Source: Candidatus Tepidiaquacellales bacterium UBA2330 (GTDB lineage Bacteria; Bacteroidota; Ignavibacteria; Tepidaquicellales; Tepidaquicellaceae). From it: a DNA stretch of 60,016 nt. The stretch's first letter is position 1. Each line of letters begins with the position of its first letter. The notes beneath the pieces are model-generated. The model saw only the letters and a program-made list of their open reading frames with translations, searched no databases and was not told the DNA's origin. Of the stretch, positions 26,708-35,937 are shown in pieces. The DNA lies in assembly GCA_002344965.1 (NCBI GenBank), contig DDUU01000014.1:1-60016 (forward strand), in the 5' to 3' direction. Made by a program: the position numbers and the translations under genes.

Positions 26708-28561
26708 ATGCCGAAAATTAACAGAATAAGTTTAATCACAATATTTCTTGTTTCTTTATCTTTGTATTCATTTTTTCCTCAGGACGGAAAAGACGGGATA
26801 GAAGGATTAAGAAGTAACAATATATCTTCCCCGGAAATTTATCAGCATATAAAATATCTTTCATCAGATGAACTCGAGGGAAGATTTCCCGGTACTCAGG
26901 GTGATGCACTGACTTCGGATTATCTGATAAATGAATTTAAAACATATGGTCTCAAACCTTATGGTGAAAACGAATACGTTCAGAACTTTGATGTTTACAC
27001 ACACATAAGTCTTTCAGGAAATAATTATTTTAAAACAACTTCAGATGGAAAAGACAAAGACTATATAATTGAAACGCAGTTCACGCCTCTAGGATTTTCA
27101 GGCAACGGCACTGCATCAGGTCAGATGGTTTTTGCAGGTTACGGTATTTCAGCCGCTGATCAGAATTATGATGATTATAAAGATAAGGACGGAAATGAAA
27201 TTGACATAAAAGGAAAAATACTTGTAATTATGAAATATTCTCCGGGAGGAAGCGATCCTCACAGTAATCCATTTGAAAAGTATGAAGCGCTGAGGCAGAA
27301 GACACATATACCTAAAGAGCGAGGCGCTGCGGGAATTATTTTTATTAACGGACCGTCAACAGGCGATGATGATAAACTTACAGGGCTAAAATTTGACAGA
27401 GTGCTTCAGGATGCGGGTATTCCGGTAATTAACTGTAAAAGAGATATCATCGAAAATATTTTAGCAAATGACGGAAAAGATCTTAAAACGATTCAGGAAG
27501 AAATTGACAAAAACAAAACTTCAAATTCGTTTGAAATAAAAAATTCATATGCTTCGTTTGAAACAAATATTGAACCTGTAAAAGCTGTTACGGATAATGT
27601 AATCGGAATGATTGAAGGAAATGACCCAGTTTTAAAAAATGAAGTAATTGTAATCGGCGGTCATAAGGATCACCTTGGATACGGATTATACGGTTCGCTT
27701 TATTCAGGCAGCGATAGGCAGATTCATAACGGAGCGGATGACAATGCTTCAGGTATTGCCGGAGTACTCGAGCTTGCGCAGAAATTTTCTTCAGTAAAAA
27801 AGGACTTAAAGCGGAGTATTCTGTTTATTTGTTTCGGAGCTGAAGAAGCCGGTCTGATAGGATCAGCATATTTTACAAATTCAAAATTATTTGAAGAGCT
27901 TAATGTAGTTGCAATGATAAATATGGATATGGTGGGAAGACTTTCCGATGACAAACTGATTATTTACGGAACGGGTACTTCTCCCTTATGGAATGAATTG
28001 CTTGATAAGTACAATACTAATTATAATTTCAACCTTACAAAAACTCCGGACGGATTAGGACCTTCCGATCATTCAAGTTTTTACATTAAAGATGTTCCTT
28101 CGCTTCATTTTTTTACGGGGACTCACGGAGAATATCACGCGCCTCATGATGATATTGAAAAAATTAACGCCGAAGGACAGCTGAGAATTATGAATTATAT
28201 TTATGATATTGTAAGCGATCTGGATGACAGAGATTTAAAACCAGAATTCACAAAGGTTGTAGTTGCAGAAAGCAATGAAAAGAGATCAATGGGCAGTGTA
28301 AAAATTTATGTAGGAACTATACCGGATTATTCTTTTACCGGCGAGGGAATGAAAATTTCCGGTGTGAAACAGGGCGGCCCTGCTGAAACAGGCGGAATGC
28401 TGGCGGGAGATATAATTGTTAAATTCGGAAATACGGATGTGAAAAATATATATGATTATATGTTTGCAATGGGAGGATTTAAGCCGGGTGACGAAGCTGA
28501 AATTACAGTTATAAGAAATAATGAACCTGTTGTTCTTAAAATTAAAATGGGAAGCAGGTAA
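26708..28561 (+). CDS. M28-family metallopeptidase with PA and PDZ domains
   Basis: A 617-residue secreted or periplasmic peptidase with an N-terminal signal (about 1-25). A PA-like insert (about 120-240, KILVIMKYSPGG and GAAGIIFINGP) precedes the M28 zinc core: VIGGHKDHLG near 315, GADDNASG near 342, FGAEEAGLIGS near 375, NMDMVGR near 405 and DHSSFY near 454 supply the two-zinc ligands and the catalytic glutamate. A C-terminal PDZ domain (about 525-617) contains GVKQGGPAETGGMLAGDII. Aminopeptidase activity is expected from the family. The start at ATG 26708 has an A-rich leader. It is convergent with nuoF. Confidence 0.93.
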   Translation: MPKINRISLITIFLVSLSLYSFFPQDGKDGIEGLRSNNISSPEIYQHIKYLSSDELEGRFPGTQGDALTSDYLINEFKTYGLKPYGENEYVQNFDVYTHISLSGNNYFKTTSDGKDKDYIIETQFTPLGFSGNGTASGQMVFAGYGISAADQNYDDYKDKDGNEIDIKGKILVIMKYSPGGSDPHSNPFEKYEALRQKTHIPKERGAAGIIFINGPSTGDDDKLTGLKFDRVLQDAGIPVINCKRDIIENILANDGKDLKTIQEEIDKNKTSNSFEIKNSYASFETNIEPVKAVTDNVIGMIEGNDPVLKNEVIVIGGHKDHLGYGLYGSLYSGSDRQIHNGADDNASGIAGVLELAQKFSSVKKDLKRSILFICFGAEEAGLIGSAYFTNSKLFEELNVVAMINMDMVGRLSDDKLIIYGTGTSPLWNELLDKYNTNYNFNLTKTPDGLGPSDHSSFYIKDVPSLHFFTGTHGEYHAPHDDIEKINAEGQLRIMNYIYDIVSDLDDRDLKPEFTKVVVAESNEKRSMGSVKIYVGTIPDYSFTGEGMKISGVKQGGPAETGGMLAGDIIVKFGNTDVKNIYDYMFAMGGFKPGDEAEITVIRNNEPVVLKIKMGSR

Positions 28562-28593
28562 GAATCCAGTTTATTTTTGCGTAATGATAAAAT

Positions 28594-29997
28594 CTATGAA
28601 CTGTATCTTTTTATATTTTCATCAGCAGTGATCTCCTGAACTTTACCGATCAGACTTTCGACAATAGTGTTTTCATCTGAATCAATTGTAACATATTCAT
28701 CTGATTTTCTTAATCCGTGCACTTTATTTAAAACCGGAAGTTCTATATTTTCATCTTTGATCTTAGCTTCAAATTCTTTTCTGAATTTTCTTACAGTCCA
28801 TTTCACAGGCCAAGCAGCTGCGTCACCGAGCGCGCAGATAGTATTGCCTTCAATGTTTTCCGCAACGGAAATTAAGAGATCCAGATCGGAATGTCTTCCT
28901 GTCCCGTCCATAATTCTGTTCAGTACTTTAAGCATCCAGCCGCAGCCTTCTCTGCACGGAGTACACTGTCCGCATGATTCATGATAATAGAATTTAGTAA
29001 TTCTTTGGAGTACATGTACAATATCAGTATCTTCATCCATCACCATAATGCCGGCAGTTCCGATTGCTGAACCAACGGCTTTTAGACTTTCTGCATCCAT
29101 TTTCATTGTAAGCGATTCCTCTTTTGTAAGAGGCGGCATTGAAGATCCGCCGGGAATTATCATTTTAAAATCCTTACCGTTCCTGATGCCGCCGCAGTAA
29201 TCATTTATTATTGTCATCAGCGGAGTTCCGGTCGGTAATTCATATACACCTGGTTTATTAACATGCCCGCTGACTCCGTAAAGCAGCGTGCCGGGGTGTT
29301 TCGGATCTCCGATACTGCTAAACCATTTGCTGCCTTTATTAATAATTTCAGGTACATTGGCGAGAGTTTCTATATTATTAATCGTAGTCGGATATCCCCA
29401 GACGCCGACTGCCGCAGGAAACGGCGGTTTGACTCTGGGATAACCGCGCTTGCCTTCGAGCGAATTCATCAGCGAAGATTCTTCACCGCAGATATAAGCT
29501 CCGGCACCTTTATGTACATACATCTCTACGGAAAAATCAGACCCTAAAATATTTTTTCCGATTAAACCTTTTCTATAAGCATCAGCTACGCATTCTTCCA
29601 TTATGTTAATCCACTTCCAGTATTCGCCTCTGATATAAACATAAACAGCCTGTATTCCCATTGCATAAGCAGCTATCAGAGAACCTTCAATGAACTGATG
29701 GGGATTTTTTTCAAATATTTCCCTGTCCTTAAAACTTCCCGGTTCGCTTTCATCGCCATTGCAGCATAGGAATTTCGGCTTTTCATTTCCTTTCGGCATA
29801 AAACCCCATTTCATTCCTGTAGAAAAGCAGGCGCCGCCTCTTCCCCGCAATCCTGAATTCTTAACTTCTTCGATGACTTCATCAGGTTTCATTCCGGTAA
29901 GAACTTTTTTTAATGCAGAATATCCGCCGTTGGAAATGTAAACATCAATTTTATCTAAGTCCGGTATATCCTTTAAAATAATTTTTTCCATTTTCAA
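28594..29997 (-). CDS. nuoF: NADH-quinone oxidoreductase subunit F
   Basis: The NADH- and FMN-binding subunit of respiratory complex I, 467 residues. The FMN/NADH site is GLRGRGGACFSTGMKWGFM near residue 49. The N3 4Fe-4S cluster ligands are in ESCGQCTPCREGC near 345 and in NTICALGDAAAWP near 390. Its ATG directly follows the nuoE stop with no gap, so the two are translationally linked. It is the last gene of the nuo run here; subunits G to N are not in the window and the next gene is convergent. Confidence 0.97.
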   Translation of the reverse strand: MKMEKIILKDIPDLDKIDVYISNGGYSALKKVLTGMKPDEVIEEVKNSGLRGRGGACFSTGMKWGFMPKGNEKPKFLCCNGDESEPGSFKDREIFEKNPHQFIEGSLIAAYAMGIQAVYVYIRGEYWKWINIMEECVADAYRKGLIGKNILGSDFSVEMYVHKGAGAYICGEESSLMNSLEGKRGYPRVKPPFPAAVGVWGYPTTINNIETLANVPEIINKGSKWFSSIGDPKHPGTLLYGVSGHVNKPGVYELPTGTPLMTIINDYCGGIRNGKDFKMIIPGGSSMPPLTKEESLTMKMDAESLKAVGSAIGTAGIMVMDEDTDIVHVLQRITKFYYHESCGQCTPCREGCGWMLKVLNRIMDGTGRHSDLDLLISVAENIEGNTICALGDAAAWPVKWTVRKFRKEFEAKIKDENIELPVLNKVHGLRKSDEYVTIDSDENTIVESLIGKVQEITADENIKRYSS

Positions 29998-30498
29998 TTA
30001 ATTAGAGTTTCTAAGCTTTGCAAGCAGTTCATCTGTTTTCTCAATTGTAAGATTTTCATGGAATTCTTTATTGTTAATCAGCAGCATTGGAGCTGTAGCG
30101 CAGCTTCCGAGACATTCCACTTCTTCAATTGAAAACATTCCGTCCGGAGTAATTTCTTTATTCTTAATTCCGAGTTTATCTGAAATGTGATTAAAAATTT
30201 TATAACCGTCACACAGCATACAGGAAACATTTGTACAAATCTGCAGATGAAATTTTCCCATGGGTTTTTTGAAATACATGGAATAAAATGTAGCTACTCC
30301 GAGTACGTGGTCATGCGGAATACTGAGTAAATCCCCGACATATCTCATAGCATCAACGGAGATCCATCCGTATTTTTCCTGGATCATCCAGAGAAGAGGC
30401 ATTACAGCAGCCATTGGTTTGGGATATTTTGAAATATGCATCTTCACAGTCTGCATTTCACTTTCATCAAACATCGGAGTATATTCCTGTGTTTTCAT
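29998..30498 (-). CDS. nuoE: NADH-quinone oxidoreductase subunit E
   Basis: The 24-kDa-type thioredoxin-fold subunit of complex I, 166 residues. The 2Fe-2S ligands are visible as CTNVSC (C-x4-C) near residue 87 and CLGSC (C-x3-C) near 128. It is immediately upstream of nuoF. A 150-bp gap separates it from nuoD; I see no gene or clear terminator there. Confidence 0.97.
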   Translation of the reverse strand: MKTQEYTPMFDESEMQTVKMHISKYPKPMAAVMPLLWMIQEKYGWISVDAMRYVGDLLSIPHDHVLGVATFYSMYFKKPMGKFHLQICTNVSCMLCDGYKIFNHISDKLGIKNKEITPDGMFSIEEVECLGSCATAPMLLINNKEFHENLTIEKTDELLAKLRNSN

Positions 30499-30648
30499 AA
30501 TAATTTACTTTGTCAAAAAATTAAATTTTAAAAAATTCTTTCTGAAACAATGTTCGGATCGTTCTGTCAGAATTTATTTTCAAAAAACTCTGAACATTTC
30601 ATTCCGGTTTTGACTTGTAAGAACGCAATACAATTGAGTTCTACACAC

Positions 30649-31926
30649 TTACTTATCCGCTTCGCCCATCACCGGATCCACACTGCCAATTATCACCACA
30701 GTATCCGAGATCAGACAATCCTTCATCATCGGGGCAAGCGCCTGCAGATTACAAAAACTCGGAGACCTTATCTTCATTCTGAATGGATGACCGCTGCCGT
30801 CGCTTATTATATAAAATCCAAGTTCGCCTTTTGAAGACTCTATCGCACAGTAAGATTCCCGCTTAGGAGGATTTACTCCGAAATTTATCAGCATAAAATC
30901 ATGTATCAGCTCTTCCATCTTGGTATATACTCTTTCCTTTTTCGGCAGCACTTTCTTTGACTGAAGCGCATTATGCTGTCCCGCCGGTATTTTTTCAACA
31001 CACTGTTTCAGAATTTTTACGCACTCAATCATTTCATCAACCCTCACATAATATCTTGCAAGACAATCGCTTTCTGTATATACCGGAATGTTGAAATCCA
31101 GCTTGTCATATACCAGATAAGGATCATCTCTTCTGAGATCCCTGCCGATGCCGCATGCTCTGATAAGAGGTCCGGTAAGTCCGAGATCTATACAGTTCTC
31201 TTTTGAAAGGTATCCTATGTTTTCACATCTGACAATAAAAATTTTATTTCTTTCAACAAGTGATCTCATATCTCCCAGATTACTCTCAAACTCATCTATA
31301 AATTTTTTTATTCCTGCAAGCGTCTCATCGGTTACATCCTGCGCTACACCGCCGACTCTTGTATAAGAAGTCGTAAATCTCGCACCGCAGATCAAATCAT
31401 AGAGATCAAGTATTTTTTCTCTTTCCCTGATCGCCCACAGGAAAGGAGTTACAGCACCGACGTCCATTAGTAAAGCTCCGACTGCAAGGAGGTGTGACTG
31501 AATTCTCGCAAGCTCAGCTATAATAACCCGTATATATTTTCCTCTTTCCGGAATTTCAAGATCGATCAGTTTCTCAACTGCAAGAGCGTATGCAACATTG
31601 TTTGCCATCGGGGAAAGATAATCAAGCCGGTCAGTATGCGGAATAAACTCATGATATGTACACGCTTCTGCAAGCTTTTCATAACCGCGGTGAAGATATC
31701 CAAGCTCCGGAACGCATTTCTTAACCGTCTCACCGTCAAGGCTGACAAGTAATCTCAGCACCCCGTGTGTAGCAGGATGCTGCGGTCCCATGTTCAGAAT
31801 CATTTCATTGTCAAGAGCATCCGTAAACTGAATACTGAGATCTTCCGATTCCAGAGCTTCGAGAATTTTTGACTTTTTAGTTTTTGTTTCGCCGTCCTGC
31901 AGTTCCGGAAGATTTGTCTGAGGCAT
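30649..31926 (-). CDS. nuoD: NADH-quinone oxidoreductase subunit D
   Basis: The 49-kDa subunit of complex I, which forms the quinone-reduction site with NuoB. The 425-residue protein has the family signature LNMGPQHPATHGVLRLL near residue 45, then GYLHRGYEK, and ends near residue 420 in VVIIGSVDPVMGEADK, a normal family C-terminus. The N-terminal 40 residues (charged, KTKKSKILEALESEDLSI) are longer than in many NuoD proteins. It lies 111 bp after nuoC. Confidence 0.97.
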   Translation of the reverse strand: MPQTNLPELQDGETKTKKSKILEALESEDLSIQFTDALDNEMILNMGPQHPATHGVLRLLVSLDGETVKKCVPELGYLHRGYEKLAEACTYHEFIPHTDRLDYLSPMANNVAYALAVEKLIDLEIPERGKYIRVIIAELARIQSHLLAVGALLMDVGAVTPFLWAIREREKILDLYDLICGARFTTSYTRVGGVAQDVTDETLAGIKKFIDEFESNLGDMRSLVERNKIFIVRCENIGYLSKENCIDLGLTGPLIRACGIGRDLRRDDPYLVYDKLDFNIPVYTESDCLARYYVRVDEMIECVKILKQCVEKIPAGQHNALQSKKVLPKKERVYTKMEELIHDFMLINFGVNPPKRESYCAIESSKGELGFYIISDGSGHPFRMKIRSPSFCNLQALAPMMKDCLISDTVVIIGSVDPVMGEADK

Positions 31927-32037
31927 TTCTGTTGTGTTGTCTTTTAAAATTTAATCTTTAGAAAAAAATATTCTGTGTAAAAATTGCTGTTTAAAAAATT
32001 TTTTTAAACTAAATCTGAAATTAATACCAGTGCAAAA

Positions 32038-32520
32038 TTATTTGTTGGGTAAAGGGATTGACCCCGGAACACCCATCAGCGGAAAATCTTTTCTGAGAGG
32101 ATGATATTCAAACTCATCCGGCATATACATTCTTCTGAGGTCAGGATGATTACGGAAATTAATTCCCATCATATCATATGCCTCCCTTTCATACCAGTTT
32201 GCTGAAGCCCAGATGCCGCTCAGCGTTTCCATTTCAGGTTTCTTTGAATCCAGTCTGATCTTTATGAATAATCTTTTATTGTAATCAATTGATACAAGAT
32301 TGTATATCATTTCAAACCTGCTCTTCTTTTCGAATCTGTCTACGCTGACGCCGTCCACCAATGAATTGTATTTTAAAGATTCATCATTCTTTAAAATATT
32401 ACACACTTCTATTACATCTTTAGGTTCTATATAAATTGCAGGTGTTCCGTTGACATCTGTATATTCGATTTGAAAATTACCGAGTTTTAATCTGATAAGT
32501 TCGATGGTTTCTTTACTCAT
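32038..32520 (-). CDS. nuoC: NADH-quinone oxidoreductase subunit C
   Basis: The 30-kDa subunit of complex I, 160 residues. The family signature is present near residue 110: NWYEREAYDMMGINFRNHPD, followed by LRRMYMPDEFEYHPLRKDFP. It is a stand-alone NuoC rather than a NuoCD fusion. It lies directly downstream of the terminator that ends a T9SS secreted-protein gene, so nuoCDEF probably has its own promoter in or before 32521-32613, or depends on read-through. Confidence 0.96.
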   Translation of the reverse strand: MSKETIELIRLKLGNFQIEYTDVNGTPAIYIEPKDVIEVCNILKNDESLKYNSLVDGVSVDRFEKKSRFEMIYNLVSIDYNKRLFIKIRLDSKKPEMETLSGIWASANWYEREAYDMMGINFRNHPDLRRMYMPDEFEYHPLRKDFPLMGVPGSIPLPNK

Positions 32521-32567
32521 TTTAATTTTAACAAACTTACTTAATTATAATTTTATTTTAAACAACA

Positions 32568-32592
32568 AAAAACCCGCTTATGCGGGCTTTTT
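32568..32592 (-). terminator. Rho-independent terminator between a T9SS gene and nuoC
   Basis: On the minus strand a stem AAAGCCCGC / GCGGGTTTT with loop ATAA is followed by a T run. It lies about 22 bp past the stop of the 32614-33546 gene and about 50 bp before the nuoC start, so it should reduce transcription into nuoC. Confidence 0.8.
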
Positions 32593-32613
32593 GTAAAAGT
32601 TATTTAAATACTT

Positions 32614-33546
32614 TTATTTAATTAGCTGCATCTTTTTTGTTTCGGTAAAGAAATCGGTTTCTAATCTGTAATAGTAAGTTCCGCTTGCAAGTGAACTGCC
32701 GTCAAACGTTGCAATGTAAGATCCCGCAGGTTTATAACCTTCAAAAAGACTCATTACTTTCTGTCCGACGGAATTAAATACTGTAAGATTGACATTCGAA
32801 CTTCTCGCAAGATCAAAGCTGATTTTTGTATTTGGATTGAACGGGTTCGGATAATTCTGATTAAGTGAGAACTTATCAGGTATGTTTGTTCCTGTTTGTG
32901 TAATTCCGACAGCGCTTCTGTTGCCGACAAATATATCATCTATATTACACCATAATCCGTCCACTGTTGTATTCATATAAAATCTGAATGCAAGAAATAT
33001 TCTCTGACCTGAAAAAGCACTCAGATCAAATTTTACTTCTTTCCAGTTATTATTTGAATCAAGGCTTCTTATTGTTCCGAGTTTAGCTATTGAAAGCAGC
33101 GGATCCTGTTCTGCGCAGACATGAACCTGCATTGTATCAATATAATTTGTTAAAGCTAAATCTTCCGGAGTGCCGTGAAGCATCCAGAAAATCAGACTGT
33201 CTCCTGCCTGAATCGTCATACTGTCAGTAAAAAGCCAGTCATCAGCAATCGGATCACCCGCTCTCCAGGGGATACTAACGCCTCTGGTTCCTGTATGCGC
33301 TCTTGAATGTATTATAGCATTCACTCCGGGAAAATTTGAACCGGAATCTCTTACTGACCAAACTGCAAGAGGAAATCCGGGATTTGTTCCGTCATTATCC
33401 AGTTTAAACCATCTGGTCGGAAGACTGTCTGCATTAAAACCAGATGACTCGAAACCTTCCTGCAAAACAATTCTTTGTGAAAAAGAATTTTCAGGCAGAT
33501 ACATTATTGAGAATATCAGAATTAAAAACAATATTGATTTTTTCAT
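32614..33546 (-). CDS. T9SS-sorted choice-of-anchor/MAM-like secreted protein
   Basis: A 310-residue secreted protein with a signal peptide (1-23). A single jelly-roll domain follows (about 25-215: VLQEGFESSGFN, SVRDSGSNFPGVNAIIHSR, FLAFRFYMNTTVDGLWCNIDDIFVG), of the choice-of-anchor J / MAM-like type. The T9SS type A sorting domain (NQNYPNPFNPNTKISFDLAR) ends in KKMQLIK. It is a paralog of the gene at 33675-34595. The two sorting domains are much more alike than the jelly-roll domains. The gene lies inside the nuo cluster between nuoB and nuoC, with a terminator on each side. Confidence 0.85.
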   Translation of the reverse strand: MKKSILFLILIFSIMYLPENSFSQRIVLQEGFESSGFNADSLPTRWFKLDNDGTNPGFPLAVWSVRDSGSNFPGVNAIIHSRAHTGTRGVSIPWRAGDPIADDWLFTDSMTIQAGDSLIFWMLHGTPEDLALTNYIDTMQVHVCAEQDPLLSIAKLGTIRSLDSNNNWKEVKFDLSAFSGQRIFLAFRFYMNTTVDGLWCNIDDIFVGNRSAVGITQTGTNIPDKFSLNQNYPNPFNPNTKISFDLARSSNVNLTVFNSVGQKVMSLFEGYKPAGSYIATFDGSSLASGTYYYRLETDFFTETKKMQLIK

Positions 33547-33627
33547 AACATCTCCTTTCAGATTTTATTTTATTTATTTAGATTTATTTTCTTTTGATTT
33601 AAAAACTTTTCAACTATTGAATATAAC

Positions 33628-33650
33628 AAAAACCCGCTTAAGCGGGTTTA
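33628..33650 (-). terminator. Rho-independent terminator of the first intercalated T9SS gene
   Basis: Perfect palindrome AAACCCGCTTAAGCGGGTTT at 33630-33649, followed on the minus strand by further T. It lies 25 bp past the stop of the 33675-34595 gene. Confidence 0.8.
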
Positions 33651-33674
33651 ATATAGCGGGAATATTCTAATAAT

Positions 33675-34595
33675 TTATTTTATCAGCTGCATTTTTTTTG
33701 TTTCGGTAAAATAATCTGTTTCAAGTCTGTAAAAGTAAACTCCGCTTGAAAGTGAACTGCCGTCAAATGTTGCAATATAAGATCCTGCTGGTCTGTTGCC
33801 TTCATAAATATTCATCACTTTCTGACCTACAGAATTAAATACCGTAAGTTTTACATTGGAGCTTCTTGCCAGATCAAAACTAATTTTAGTACCCGGATTG
33901 AAAGGGTTCGGGTAATTCTGATTTAATGCGAATTTATCCGGAACTGTTGTTCCGATTTGAGTAATTCCTACAGTCCCCTGATATTCGACATCATCTAACT
34001 GAACAAAATAACCATTTACAGCAGTATTCATATTATATCTGAATCCGATATAAATATTCTGCCCGGTATAAGCGGAAAGAGTAACAAAATGCTGCTCAAA
34101 GTTTCCATAAACTGATCCTACGGGAAAGAAAATATTGTCATACCTTGCGCCTGTACCGGATAAGAAATCCGAAGGCTGATTTCCCGTTGTGCTGATCCAG
34201 ATGGAGAGACTGTCACTGTATGAGGGTGATCCGCCGGTAACCCAGAAACTAAACAGAGCGTCAGCAGGCACATTCTGAAGTCTGCTGGTTACAAGCCATC
34301 CGTCTGATACACCAGAGCTTGCTCCCATATACCAGCTGATACCGATTGATTTAGTACCGGAATGAGCAACAGCGGTGCTTGTTGACAGACCCGGTAAACT
34401 TGTACCAACAGATCTTACAGTCCAGTTCCAGTTTGGTTCAATGGTATCTAAAGGGGAGTTATTGTATTTGCTCCAGCCGGCCGGAACGGAAAGAGAGTCT
34501 AATGATTCAAAACCTTCTGACCAGATTACAGGCTGAGAAATTGCGAAACTGCTGAGAATGAATGTAAAAGTAAATATGTAAATTAAATTTTTCAT
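33675..34595 (-). CDS. T9SS-sorted choice-of-anchor/MAM-like secreted protein, paralog
   Basis: A 306-residue secreted protein with a signal peptide ending near AISQ. A jelly-roll domain (about 22-210: WSEGFESLDSLSVPAGW, TAVAHSGTKSIGISWYMG, IYIGFRYNMNTAVNGYFVQL) is followed by a T9SS sorting domain with NQNYPNPFNPGTKISFDLAR and the same KKMQLIK end as the downstream paralog. It begins only 41 bp after nuoB with no terminator between them, so it may be transcribed with nuoAB. Ligand unknown. Confidence 0.85.
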   Translation of the reverse strand: MKNLIYIFTFTFILSSFAISQPVIWSEGFESLDSLSVPAGWSKYNNSPLDTIEPNWNWTVRSVGTSLPGLSTSTAVAHSGTKSIGISWYMGASSGVSDGWLVTSRLQNVPADALFSFWVTGGSPSYSDSLSIWISTTGNQPSDFLSGTGARYDNIFFPVGSVYGNFEQHFVTLSAYTGQNIYIGFRYNMNTAVNGYFVQLDDVEYQGTVGITQIGTTVPDKFALNQNYPNPFNPGTKISFDLARSSNVKLTVFNSVGQKVMNIYEGNRPAGSYIATFDGSSLSSGVYFYRLETDYFTETKKMQLIK

Positions 34596-34636
34596 AATGT
34601 TTTTTTTTATTAAATTAAAAAAATATATGGTTAAAT

Positions 34637-35125
34637 TCAGTTAACTGAAAAACTTGCTTCCTCGCCTTTTGAAATTTTTTCCTGAAGCAGTATTAAAGCA
34701 TTCAGTAAATTATCCGGTCTCGGGGGACAACCCGCGACATATACGTCCACCGGTAAGAAAAGATCTATGCCCTGCACTACTGAATATGTCCTGTACATAC
34801 CGCCGCTTGAAGTACATGCGCCCATTGCAATTACCCATTTAGGATCGGGCATCTGATCATAAATTTTTTTTACGATATGAGCCATTTTATAAGTTGTCGT
34901 TCCCGCTACTATCATTACATCGGATTGTCTTGGAGAAAACCTGAATACTTCGCTGCCGAATCTTGAAATGTCAAATCTCGGACCTGCGGCTGCCATCATT
35001 TCAATTGCACAGCAGGAAATGCCCATTGGCATCGGCCACAGCGCGTTCTTTCTGGACCACTTTATCAGTTCATCAATTTTAGATGTGACAAAACCGTCTT
35101 TGGATAATTTTTCTTCTAATCCCAT
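34637..35125 (-). CDS. nuoB: NADH-quinone oxidoreductase subunit B
   Basis: The N2-cluster subunit of complex I, 162 residues. Cluster ligands are visible: adjacent cysteines in GISCCAIEMM near residue 38, Cys in MGACTSSGGMY near 103, and Cys in VYVAGCPPRPDNL near 133. It overlaps the end of nuoA by 10 bp (35116-35125), supporting an operon. Downstream come two secreted-protein genes instead of nuoC. Confidence 0.98.
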   Translation of the reverse strand: MGLEEKLSKDGFVTSKIDELIKWSRKNALWPMPMGISCCAIEMMAAAGPRFDISRFGSEVFRFSPRQSDVMIVAGTTTYKMAHIVKKIYDQMPDPKWVIAMGACTSSGGMYRTYSVVQGIDLFLPVDVYVAGCPPRPDNLLNALILLQEKISKGEEASFSVN

Positions 35126-35484
35126 TTCAATGCTCCTTTTTTAATTACATAAATATATCCGATTAATAGAATGACAATAAAAACCGAAACGCTGATAAAT
35201 GAATATAACATTTTCGCGCTTTCGAGATTAATAAATGCAGCTGCCCAGGGATATAAAAAAACTACTTCTATATCAAACAAAATAAACAATACGGCTACCA
35301 TATAAAATTTTACGGAAAATCTCTCATGCGCCGTGCCTATTGGCTCTATTCCACTTTCATAAGTAGAAAGCTTTTCCTTGTTTGGTCTCTTTGGACCGAA
35401 GAGGGAAGAAAAAAATACATTTACAATCCCGAATATAACTGCAATAACAATTATAATTATAATTGGAATATATGATTCTAACAT
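35116..35484 (-). CDS. nuoA: NADH-quinone oxidoreductase subunit A
   Basis: A 122-residue membrane subunit of complex I with three transmembrane helices (about 6-28, 60-82, 90-112) and the conserved loop KLSTYESGIEPIGTAHERF followed by KFYMVAVLFILFDIEVVFLYPW. It is the first gene of the nuo cluster, and transcription must begin in the 170-bp gap before the divergently oriented tRNA gene. Confidence 0.97.
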   Translation of the reverse strand: MLESYIPIIIIIVIAVIFGIVNVFFSSLFGPKRPNKEKLSTYESGIEPIGTAHERFSVKFYMVAVLFILFDIEVVFLYPWAAAFINLESAKMLYSFISVSVFIVILLIGYIYVIKKGALKWD

Positions 35485-35654
35485 GCGTCAATATAATTTT
35501 TTTTTATTTTAATATTAAGGAAAAAATAAGATTAATTCGTTTTTATTAAGGTTTATTAGTGAATAGCGTATAAGTCTATAACAAAACTTGTTCGCAGAAA
35601 TAAATTATCATTGAATAAGAATTACAATAAAGCTAAGTTATGCGTTCACAAAAA

Positions 35655-35728
35655 GCCGGGATAGCTCAGCTGGTTAGAGCGTCGGAATCATAATCCGTAG
35701 GTCGGGGGTTCAAGTCCCTCTCCCGGTA
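35655..35728 (+). tRNA. tRNA-Met (anticodon CAT)
   Basis: A 74-nt cloverleaf. The acceptor stem GCCGGGA pairs with TCCCGGT (first pair G-T), the D stem is GCTC/GAGC, the anticodon loop ATCATAA gives CAT, and the T stem is GGGGG/CCCTC around TTCAAGT. The anticodon arm GGAATCATAATCC is the usual elongator-Met type, although a lysidine-modified tRNA-Ile with CAT cannot be excluded without full comparison. The 27-43 pair is a T-T mismatch. CCA is not encoded after the discriminator A. Confidence 0.93.
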
Positions 35729-35937
35729 CATTTAATTTACTGCGAAATTAACAGATCAGGGATTTAATATTAAATTCAGATATCAGATTTATAACTTCGA
35801 TACTCCATAATTTTATTCTTATTTTATTTCATTTCATATCTTTTGTTAATACGATACTTCCTTTGGTATCAAATATTTCAATTGATTAATTTTTTTATAA
35901 AAGCTATTTTCGTAGTTCACTTTTAAAATTTTTATAT

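Noticed and set aside
30499..30648. Possible small gene between nuoD and nuoE
   Set aside because: Only short frames that run into the nuo genes on the opposite strand; no ribosome binding site or motif.
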